Notes under the pieces: generated by a model
What the model was told of the DNA's origin: nothing
What the model saw: only the letters and a program-made list of their open reading frames with translations
Database searches by the model: none
Shown: piece by piece, positions 7,850 through 13,237 of the stretch
Layout of the letters: every line of letters begins with the position of its first letter
How positions within the stretch are numbered: the stretch's first letter is position 1
Translations under genes and position numbers: made by a program
Assembly (NCBI GenBank): GCA_021162505.1
Contig: JAGGYO010000117.1
Span: 1-13,237, forward strand
DNA length: 13,237 nt
From: a bacterium
GTDB taxonomy: Bacteria > AUK180
Reading direction: 5' to 3'

Positions 7850-10800
7850 GTGGAACTATACGAAGCAAAAAAGATAATAAAAGAAACTTTTGAAAGTCGT
7901 TTTAATAAAGATAAATTTGCATATTTTATGAAAAATCTGCTTAAAAATCTCGAGGAAAAACCATTTGGAAAAGGTGGAGCATATAAAGGGAATTTAATAC
8001 CTCGTGGTTTTCAAAACACAATTAGGAAAATGGAACGTATAGGAAAATTTAAAGATGAAGATGAAAATATCATTGATGTTTTGGTTGTTGAATTAAAAAG
8101 AGAACATTCAATTGAATATGCCAGAACTTCACAGCGTAATTTTATTCGCTGGTATCTGAACGGCTCTCGAGGTAATGAATTTAAAGACGCCGCTTTGGTA
8201 GCATTCTATACGGAGAATTCATCTGATTGGCGCTTTTCGTTAATTAAAATGCAATACAGCCTTAAAAAAGGAAAAGATGTATTGACACCTGCAAAGCGCT
8301 ATTCTTTTCTTGTTGGTGAAAACGGCAAAAGCCATACAGCACAAAAACAATTAATCCCATTATTACAAAATGATAATTCGCCTAATCTTTCCTCTTTGGA
8401 AGAAGCGTTTAATATTGAAACTATTTCTGATGAGTTCTTTGAAAAATATAGAACGCTTGTCTTCAACATCAAAGAAGAAATTGATAAAATTGTTGAAAAA
8501 GATCGTGGACTTGAAGAGGAATTTAATCGGAAAAATATTGATACACTTAATTTTGCTAAGAAACTGCTCGGTCAGATTGTTTTTCTCTATTTTTTGCAGA
8601 AAAAAGGATGGCTTGGATTAGGAGAAGGTGAAAAATACGGAGAAGGTGACAGAGATTTTATGCGTCATCTTTTTGAAGATGCTAAAAGGAAAAATCAAAA
8701 TTTCTTTAATGACTATCTTGAATTTCTATTCTATGATGCATTGAGTAGAAAAAGAACAACTGATTTTTATGAAAGATTTAATTGCCGTATTCCTTTTCTT
8801 AACGGTGGTTTATTCGATCCTATAAATTTTTACGATTGGGAAAACAAAGACATAATTATTCCAAATAAACTTTTTTCCAATAAAAGTAATGAAGATGAAG
8901 AGGGGACAGGCATTCTTGATGTTTTTGACCTTTATAACTTTACGGTAAAAGAGGATGAGCCTCTTGAAAAAGAGGTTGCAATTGATCCTGAAATGCTCGG
9001 TAAAGTGTTTGAACGAATGCTCGAAGTAAAAGAACGCAAAAGTAAAGGTGCTTTTTACACACCTCGTGAAATTGTGCATTTTATGGTTCAAAAGAGTTTG
9101 ATTTATTATCTAAAAACAGTGCTTCATAGTAAAATTCCAAAAAATGATTTGGAAACTTTTATTCAATACGGCGATCAAATTATTGATAATGATGTTGCCA
9201 TAGAGACAGGCAAACTTAAAAAGGAAAATAATGAATATATATTGCCTGAAAGTATTAGGAATAAGGCTGAAGATATTGATAAAGCACTTGAAAATATTAA
9301 AATTTGCGACCCTGCTGTTGGCTCCGGAGCCTTTCCGGTGGGAATGATGACCGAAATTGTAAAATTACGGAATATTTTAACCCCCTTTGTCAAAAATAAC
9401 AAAAATCGAACACATTACTTTTTTAAAGCAAACGCCATCGAAAATTCCATTTACGGTGTGGATATTGATGCCGGAGCCATTGAAATTGCTAAATTAAGAT
9501 TATGGCTCTCATTGGTTGTTGATGAAAATAATATAAATCACATCGACCCGTTGCCAAACCTTGAGTACAAAATCGTTCGCGGAAATTCGCTGATGGGATT
9601 CACATACAAACCAAGGGGACTAAATGAAATTGAAACATTAAAAAGGGAGTATTTTAAAATAACAGATCGAGAAGAGAAAATAAAACAAAAGAAGGCAATA
9701 GACGAAAAAATTATTAACTTATTTAAGAATACAGAGAAAGATTTGGGATACAATGTTGATTTTGATTTTACAATTAATTTTTCGGAAGTTTTTAATGAAA
9801 AGGGCGGTTTTGATGTGGTAATCGGCAACCCGCCTTATATTCAATTGCAGAAGGCTTTTGACGAAAAGAGAAAATATGCCGATTTATATAAAAAATTGAA
9901 ATTTGAAACCTTTGAACGAACAGGGGATATTTATGCTTTATTCTATGAAAAAGGTCTAAACATATTGCACAACAAGGGAAATCTTGTTTTTATAACTTCT
10001 AATAAATGGATGCGGGCAAATTATGGCAAATCATTGCGAAAATTCCTCGGTAAATATAATCCGCAAATTCTTATCGATTTAGGTCCGGGCGTTTTCAGCT
10101 CTGCCACAGTAGATACAAATATTCTGCTTGTGCAAAAATCAAATAGTGATAGAACCGATTTAAAAGCGCTTACATTAACGAAAGATAAGGAGATAGAAAC
10201 TCTTGCAGATGAAGATTTTACAGTATTAACAAACTTAAGCGAGGATAGTTGGATAATATTATCACCTGAAGAACGAAAAATAAAAGAAAGAATAGAGGCT
10301 GTTGGCACTCCTCTTAAAGATTGGGATATACAGATAAATTATGGAATAAAAACAGGTTATAACGAAGCATTTATTATAGACGGCAAAACAAAAGATGAAC
10401 TTATTGCCAAAGACCCGAAATCTGCAGAAATTATAAAACCCATTTTGCGTGGAAGAGATATAAAAAGATACAAAGCGGAATTTGCCGATTTGTGGCTGAT
10501 TGCAACATTCCCTGCATTAAATTTAAATATTGATGATTATCCTGCAATAAAAGAATATCTTGAACAATTTTTACCAAAAATTAAACAAACTGGTGAAACT
10601 TTTATTGATGATGATGGAAGAAAACAAAAGACAAGAAAAAAAACTGGTAATAAATGGTTTGAGACACAAGACCAAATTGCTTACTATAGAGAATTTGAAA
10701 AAGAGAAGATAGTCTATCCTGAAACGACATTAGAAGCCAATTTTTATTATGATAATCAACACTTTTTTATTGAAAAGACAGCATTTATTTTAATCTCAAG

Positions 10801-11788
10801 AAAAACAAAATTTTTGATTGCATTGTTAAATTCAAAGTTTCTATTTTTTGCGTATAAAAATATTTATTCTAGCGTATCATTGGGAACAAAAGGTTTTCAA
10901 TATAACAAACATGCATTGTTAAAGTTTCCCATTCCACAAATCCCCGAATCCGAACAAAAACCCTTTGAAATCCTTGTAGATTATATCCTTTTCCTAAAAA
11001 ATTCCCCTCTCATAGAGGGGTGGCAGACGCAGTCTGACGGGGTGTTAAATTCCCCTCTTATAGAGGGGTGGCAGGCGAAGCCTGACGGGGTGTTAAAAAA
11101 ATACAAACAACTACCCTACAACCCCGAACTCAAAGAACGTGCAAAAGCATTACGAAAGCAAGGAATATTATCGGAAGTTTTATTTTGGAAAGCCGTGAAG
11201 AACAAGCAATTTCTCGGTTTGGATTTTCACCGTCAAAAAATCATAGGTAATTATATTGTTGATTTTTACTGTCCGGCTATTGATTTGGTTGTAGAGATAG
11301 ATGGCGGCAGTCACGATAATAAGGTAGAATATGATACTCAAAGAGATGAATATCTTAAAAGTCTTGGTTTGAATGTAATTCATTTTAAAGATGTTGATAT
11401 TAGAAATAATCTTAATTCGGTTTTGATTGTACTTAAGGGGTATGTTATAAACACCCTGTCCTTCGGACACCCCTCTCATAGAGGGGAACACACCCTGTCC
11501 TCCGGACACCCCTCTCATAGAGGGGAACTGTTTGAAGAGATAATCGACGGAATGGTTTACGAACTTTATTTCAAAGAGGAAATAAAAAAGGCGGATTGCG
11601 AAATAATCAAATATCTCGGTAATTTAACCCCCATAACCGATAATATGACTGATACTGAAAAACAAAAAATAATAGAAAATGTTTATCGCAGATTTTCCAA
11701 TCAAGATCATCCGGTGCGTAAAAACCTCAATAAAATGAAAAATGAAGTAAAAGAAGTAAGAATTATTGAAGAAAGTTTTAAAAAATAG
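7850..11788 (+). CDS. Eco57I-like (type IIG) N6-adenine DNA methyltransferase carrying an in-frame DUF559 nuclease insertion
   Basis: The protein is 1312 aa from a GTG start; AGGA at 7840-7843 overlaps the previous stop and the gap is 8 bp. The N-terminal region has D76 and ExK (E81, K83) in IDVLVVELKR, then TSQRNFIRWYL and KDAALVAFYTE. This is a possible but unproven PD-(D/E)xK nuclease core. The methyltransferase core has motif I DPAVGSGAF (from D487) and motif IV NPPY (660-663), the signature of amino-methyltransferases that modify adenine. A TaqI/Eco57I-like target-recognition region follows (INYGIKTGYNEAFIID, PILRGRDIKRYK). After LVDYILFLK the sequence is interrupted by 176 residues (1051-1226) of repeats and a DUF559 domain. 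The normal tail resumes at LFEEIIDGMVYELYF. Without the insert it would be 1136 aa. It is the third gene of the operon and the likely modification, and perhaps cleavage, subunit. Confidence 0.9.
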   Translation: MELYEAKKIIKETFESRFNKDKFAYFMKNLLKNLEEKPFGKGGAYKGNLIPRGFQNTIRKMERIGKFKDEDENIIDVLVVELKREHSIEYARTSQRNFIRWYLNGSRGNEFKDAALVAFYTENSSDWRFSLIKMQYSLKKGKDVLTPAKRYSFLVGENGKSHTAQKQLIPLLQNDNSPNLSSLEEAFNIETISDEFFEKYRTLVFNIKEEIDKIVEKDRGLEEEFNRKNIDTLNFAKKLLGQIVFLYFLQKKGWLGLGEGEKYGEGDRDFMRHLFEDAKRKNQNFFNDYLEFLFYDALSRKRTTDFYERFNCRIPFLNGGLFDPINFYDWENKDIIIPNKLFSNKSNEDEEGTGILDVFDLYNFTVKEDEPLEKEVAIDPEMLGKVFERMLEVKERKSKGAFYTPREIVHFMVQKSLIYYLKTVLHSKIPKNDLETFIQYGDQIIDNDVAIETGKLKKENNEYILPESIRNKAEDIDKALENIKICDPAVGSGAFPVGMMTEIVKLRNILTPFVKNNKNRTHYFFKANAIENSIYGVDIDAGAIEIAKLRLWLSLVVDENNINHIDPLPNLEYKIVRGNSLMGFTYKPRGLNEIETLKREYFKITDREEKIKQKKAIDEKIINLFKNTEKDLGYNVDFDFTINFSEVFNEKGGFDVVIGNPPYIQLQKAFDEKRKYADLYKKLKFETFERTGDIYALFYEKGLNILHNKGNLVFITSNKWMRANYGKSLRKFLGKYNPQILIDLGPGVFSSATVDTNILLVQKSNSDRTDLKALTLTKDKEIETLADEDFTVLTNLSEDSWIILSPEERKIKERIEAVGTPLKDWDIQINYGIKTGYNEAFIIDGKTKDELIAKDPKSAEIIKPILRGRDIKRYKAEFADLWLIATFPALNLNIDDYPAIKEYLEQFLPKIKQTGETFIDDDGRKQKTRKKTGNKWFETQDQIAYYREFEKEKIVYPETTLEANFYYDNQHFFIEKTAFILISRKTKFLIALLNSKFLFFAYKNIYSSVSLGTKGFQYNKHALLKFPIPQIPESEQKPFEILVDYILFLKNSPLIEGWQTQSDGVLNSPLIEGWQAKPDGVLKKYKQLPYNPELKERAKALRKQGILSEVLFWKAVKNKQFLGLDFHRQKIIGNYIVDFYCPAIDLVVEIDGGSHDNKVEYDTQRDEYLKSLGLNVIHFKDVDIRNNLNSVLIVLKGYVINTLSFGHPSHRGEHTLSSGHPSHRGELFEEIIDGMVYELYFKEEIKKADCEIIKYLGNLTPITDNMTDTEKQKIIENVYRRFSNQDHPVRKNLNKMKNEVKEVRIIEESFKK
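11000..11094 (+). repeat. Left terminal repeats: two 48-bp direct copies with double hairpins
   Basis: Copy 1 starts at 11000 and copy 2 at 11048. Each carries an outer palindrome (CCCCTCT, 3 bases, AGAGGGG at 11004-11020 and 11052-11068) and an inner stem (CAGAC-GCA-GTCTG at 11024-11036; CAGGC-GAA-GCCTG at 11072-11084), then GGGGTGTT. Translated they read NSPLIEGWQTQSDGVL and NSPLIEGWQAKPDGVL. The inner stems differ by a paired A:T to G:C change, so the structure is preserved. Only the frame actually used is open on the plus strand; the other two hit stops. Confidence 0.92.
11096..11449 (+). other. DUF559 (Vsr-like PD-(D/E)xK) nuclease domain within the methylase ORF
   Basis: Residues 1083-1200 of the fusion carry the family's full pattern: LPYNPELKERAKALRKQ, then LSEVLFWKAVKNKQ, LDFHRQKIIGNYIVDFYCP, LVVEIDGGSHD, YDTQRDEYLKSLGLNVIHF and a tail (DIRNNLNSVL). 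The Vsr-like catalytic candidates (the E of LSEV, the D of IVDFYCP, the ExD of VEIDGG) are all present, so the domain looks intact. Stand-alone DUF559 proteins of about 120 aa begin near KYKQLPYNP. Here no ATG precedes it; the nearest in-frame start candidate is a GTG at 11090 inside the last left repeat, without a ribosome site. It is therefore probably made only as part of the fusion. Confidence 0.85.
11450..11527 (-). repeat. Right terminal repeats: two 39-bp copies, inverted relative to the left pair
   Basis: The units repeat with a 39-bp period (ACACCCTGTCC at 11451 and 11490). Each has an inner stem TGTCC-nnn-GGACA (11457-11469; 11496-11508) and the same outer palindrome as the left side (11470-11486; 11509-11525). 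On the plus strand they read NTLSFGHPSHRGE and HTLSSGHPSHRGE, 13 codons each. The inner stem is a different sequence from that of the left units, and shorter overall, so the two sides belong to the same repeat family but to different subtypes. Confidence 0.9.
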
Positions 11789-11853
11789 AAATTCGGAATT
11801 TCCATACCTCACAATGAACTTGGACATATCCTGCTTCTTATAAAATTACCCCC

Positions 11854-11882
11854 TTGACATATTAGTAATTTAGTATTATAAT
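11854..11882 (+). promoter_or_regulatory. Consensus sigma-70 promoter of the Rrf2 operon
   Basis: TTGACA (11854-11859) and TATAAT (11877-11882) are both perfect and are 17 bases apart. The predicted start is near 11889, about 15 bases before the Rrf2 ATG, so the leader is short. Rrf2 repressors commonly control their own promoters, which fits so strong an unregulated core. The intergenic stretch 11789-11904 holds little else. Confidence 0.85.
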
Positions 11883-11884
11883 AC
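11873..11884. promoter_or_regulatory. Perfect 12-bp palindrome over the -10 box, candidate Rrf2 operator
   Basis: GTATTA-TAATAC is a perfect palindrome that contains the whole -10 hexamer. A dimeric repressor bound here would block RNA polymerase. The adjacent Rrf2 protein is the natural candidate for autoregulation. The core is shorter than many described Rrf2 operators, so the full site may extend into TTAG or CCACTA on either side. Confidence 0.4.
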
Positions 11885-11904
11885 CACTATAATGAGAGGT
11901 TATT

Positions 11905-12336
11905 ATGAGTAATATAATTAACATGCCCGAATCGGTTGAAATCGCAATCTACAGCCTTGTGCTAATTGCCGATAGCGGAGAGGGAAAAACATTAAATGTT
12001 GATACACTTGCAAAACGCATCCAAGCCTCTCCCCACCATCTTCATAAGATCTTGCAGATTCTTGCAAAGAAAGGATTTATAAAATCGCGAAAAGGACCGG
12101 GAGGAGGTTATATTATTAAAAGAGAGCCAGCCTCAATCTCATTACTTGATATATATGAATCAATCGAAGGACCGATAAGTGAAACAACATGCCCTCTAAA
12201 TAGAGTAACATGTCCTTTTGACCGGTGTATTTACAACGGGTTATTCACAAAAATGAAAAATGATTTTAAAGATTATTTTAAAAAGACAAAAATCAGTATT
12301 TTTACCGGAGGTAAATATGGAAGTAAAATTCAATAA
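11905..12336 (+). CDS. Rrf2-family transcriptional regulator, probable Fe-S cluster sensor
   Basis: This 143-aa protein has the standard Rrf2 layout: an N-terminal helix (SVEIAIYSLVLIAD), a winged helix (VDTLAKRIQASPHHLHKILQ; LAKKGFIKSRKGPGGGY with the wing GPGGGY at 64-69), then LLDIYESIEGPIS. Three cysteines, C96, C103 and C108 (TTCPLNRVTCPFDRC), match the cluster-ligand position of IscR, NsrR and RirA, with spacing x6 and x4. Proteins of this family bind DNA as dimers and respond to Fe-S status, oxygen or nitric oxide. GAGAGGT (11894-11900) precedes the ATG. It is the first gene of an operon with a hemerythrin protein, so nitric-oxide or oxygen sensing is more likely than cluster-assembly control; that choice is inference. 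Confidence 0.92.
   Translation: MSNIINMPESVEIAIYSLVLIADSGEGKTLNVDTLAKRIQASPHHLHKILQILAKKGFIKSRKGPGGGYIIKREPASISLLDIYESIEGPISETTCPLNRVTCPFDRCIYNGLFTKMKNDFKDYFKKTKISIFTGGKYGSKIQ
12307..12311 (+). promoter_or_regulatory. Ribosome binding site deciding the hemerythrin start
   Basis: GGAGG lies 5 bases upstream of the ATG at 12317, inside the last codons of the Rrf2 gene. A longer in-frame reading from 12260 would add a peptide (MILKIILKRQ and on) with no ribosome site and no family similarity, so the internal ATG is preferred. The genes then overlap by 20 bases. Confidence 0.8.
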
Positions 12337-13090
12337 AGGAAAAGGAAATTTTAAAGAAGCAAAAGACAAGATAAAGGAAATTTTAAAATCCTTAAAGAAA
12401 GAAGAATCTCCTGAAGAGCTAGAAAAGTTAAAAAAACAATTCAAAGATACTCTCGACAAGGCTGATCCTCTCATAATTGCAATAGCCGAAGGGGAGCTTG
12501 TTCAGGAAGGCTATTCCCTTGATGATATAGCATCTGCATGCGATATTCATCTCGAGCTTTTCAAAGATCAGATCGAGAATCCCGACTTATCCGTACCCGA
12601 AGATCATCCAATCCACAGATTTCAGGAGGATCACAGGGAAATATTGGCTCTGATGAACCGATTTTACGACATAGTAAAATCGATTAAAGATAAAAAAGGA
12701 TTCGATGACATTGCGGATGAATACAAAGAAATGAAGGAAATTGCAGATAAACTTATGGAAGCGGAAAATCACAATATACGACAGGAAAACACGCTGTTTC
12801 CTATTCTCGAACGACACGGTGTTGAAGAAGCTCCGAAAATCATGTGGAATGAACATACGGAAATGAAGGACGACAAGAAAAAGATTTTAAAAACACTCGA
12901 TAAATTCGGGACTATGAACTACAAGGATTTTGTTTCGGAACTTCAAGGAGTGATTGTTCTCCTAATAGAAACTTTTGCAAACCATACACGAAAAGAGGAG
13001 AACATACTTTATCCCGCCGCTCTTGAAACATTTACCGATGAGGAATGGGCTGATGTTAAAGAAGAATGTGATAATCTCGGATATTTTTAA
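12317..13090 (+). CDS. DUF438-hemerythrin di-iron protein
   Basis: The 257-aa protein starts with a lysine/glutamate-rich helical DUF438 segment (about 8-84). It carries the typical DKADPLIIAIAEGELVQEG and LDDIASACDIHLELFKD. A hemerythrin cation-binding domain follows, from about 95 to 250. Candidate iron ligands are H97, H100 and H106 (DHPIHRFQEDH), H152 and E157 (AENHNIRQEN), H180 (WNEHTEM) and the histidine and glutamates of NHTRKEENILYP. Relatives bind oxygen or nitric oxide, or act in repair of damaged iron centres, as in the ScdA/RIC family. Many relatives carry DUF438, hemerythrin and PAS in one chain; here the PAS part is a separate next gene. There is no signal peptide, so it is cytoplasmic. 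Position behind an Rrf2 regulator supports a redox, oxygen or NO role; the exact ligand is unknown. Confidence 0.9.
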   Translation: MEVKFNKGKGNFKEAKDKIKEILKSLKKEESPEELEKLKKQFKDTLDKADPLIIAIAEGELVQEGYSLDDIASACDIHLELFKDQIENPDLSVPEDHPIHRFQEDHREILALMNRFYDIVKSIKDKKGFDDIADEYKEMKEIADKLMEAENHNIRQENTLFPILERHGVEEAPKIMWNEHTEMKDDKKKILKTLDKFGTMNYKDFVSELQGVIVLLIETFANHTRKEENILYPAALETFTDEEWADVKEECDNLGYF

Positions 13091-13106
13091 CAAATAAGGA
13101 GGTCTT

Positions 13107-13237
13107 ATGAACTTAAAGAGCTTACCAATAGAAACAATTGAAAAGATAATGGACAATTTAACTGTGGATATTTCTTTTGTCGACGCAAACGATACGGTAA
13201 AATACTTCAATTCCCCGAAAAGAGGCAGAATTTTCCC
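13107..13237 (+). CDS. PAS-domain protein, N-terminal part (runs off the right edge)
   Basis: ATG at 13107 is preceded by AAGGAGGT (13096-13103), 16 bases after the hemerythrin stop. The 43 complete codons visible begin MNLKSLPIETIEKIMDNL, then VDISFVDANDTVKYFN and KRGRIFP. This matches the start of the PAS module normally found at the C-terminus of DUF438-hemerythrin proteins (LPxExIE..., VDITFVDxND, YFN, RIFPR). PAS modules of this kind are thought to bind a small molecule or cofactor and signal to partners. It is probably translated from the same mRNA and acts with the hemerythrin protein. The end of the gene is not in the window. Confidence 0.85.
   Translation, partial: MNLKSLPIETIEKIMDNLTVDISFVDANDTVKYFNSPKRGRIF

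Larger units (their letters stand above)
11000..11527 (+). mobile_element. ORF-preserving palindromic-repeat element carrying a DUF559 endonuclease domain, inserted in the methylase gene
   Basis: The 528-bp block is exactly 176 codons and contains no stop. Its left end has two direct 48-bp units and its right end two 39-bp units in inverted orientation. Each left unit is built as outer palindrome, inner stem, then GGGTGTT; each right unit as AACACCC, inner stem, then the same outer palindrome. The whole is therefore a pair of doubled terminal inverted repeats around a nuclease-like gene. Flanking codons read LVDYILFLK and LFEEIIDGM, which join naturally in relatives as I remember them. No clear target-site duplication is visible. 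The best analogy is in-frame palindromic elements such as those of Rickettsia, here with nuclease cargo. That it moves is inference. Confidence 0.75.

Noticed and set aside
11180..11518. Minus-strand 112-codon reading frame in the DUF559 region
   Set aside because: It runs antisense to the well-conserved DUF559 domain and only mirrors the repeats; no family resemblance was seen.
11000..11527. CRISPR array
   Set aside because: Repeats are in tandem without unique spacers, are inverted on the two sides of a nuclease domain, and are translated within a long ORF.
7850..11788. BREX PglX
   Set aside because: Length and methylase motifs are similar, but the BREX partners (PglZ, BrxC, BrxB) are not in the window; the operon is complete with three other gene types.
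11788..11802. GAAATTC-G-GAATTTC palindrome after the methylase as a terminator
   Set aside because: With a realistic loop only about five A/T-rich pairs remain and no U-tract follows, so it is a weak terminator at best.
1..13237. tRNA, rRNA or riboswitch
   Set aside because: No cloverleaf or known RNA motif was noticed in the gaps, which are all shorter than 150 bp; this was by eye only.

Overview
The window is AT-rich, gene-dense bacterial DNA. Shine-Dalgarno sequences precede most genes (AGGAGG type at several), and there is one textbook sigma-70 promoter (TTGACA, 17 bp, TATAAT). A lipoprotein signal and a hemerythrin/Rrf2 pair fit an anaerobic or micro-oxic Gram-negative. The in-frame palindromic repeats resemble those I recall from Bacteroidota, Ignavibacteriota, Cloacimonadota and related candidate phyla. 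The classical promoters and strong ribosome sites argue against a typical Bacteroidia genome. I cannot name the taxon.

Left part (1-3191), minus strand: the first 60 codons of a lipoprotein, then a 965-codon STAND-type transcription factor (N-terminal P-loop ATPase, TPR-like middle, C-terminal winged helix with a short BTAD-like segment). This regulator is divergent from the next block. The gap between them carries a promoter-like sequence and a small palindrome.

Centre (3337-11788), plus strand: a tight three-gene defence-type operon. The first gene is a helicase with an N-terminal phospholipase-D-like nuclease domain and a SNF2-like motor. The second is an AlbA_2/GHKL-type ATP-binding protein with a winged helix, overlapping the helicase gene by 4 bp. 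The third, 8 bp further on, is a very large Eco57I-like N6-adenine DNA methyltransferase. The helicase-ATPase-methylase set resembles the candidate defence class I recall as HMA in PADLOC. The most striking item sits in the methylase. A 528-bp block (176 codons) encoding a DUF559 (Vsr-like) endonuclease domain, bracketed by two direct copies of a palindromic repeat on the left and two inverted, related copies on the right, interrupts the C-terminal region without breaking the reading frame. It looks like an ORF-preserving mobile element.

Right part (11789-13237), plus strand: a consensus promoter with a palindrome over its -10 drives an Rrf2-family (three-cysteine, probable Fe-S) regulator, then a DUF438-hemerythrin protein whose start overlaps the regulator's end, then the start of a separate PAS-domain gene. 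This looks like a self-contained redox, oxygen or nitric-oxide sensing operon unrelated to the defence block.
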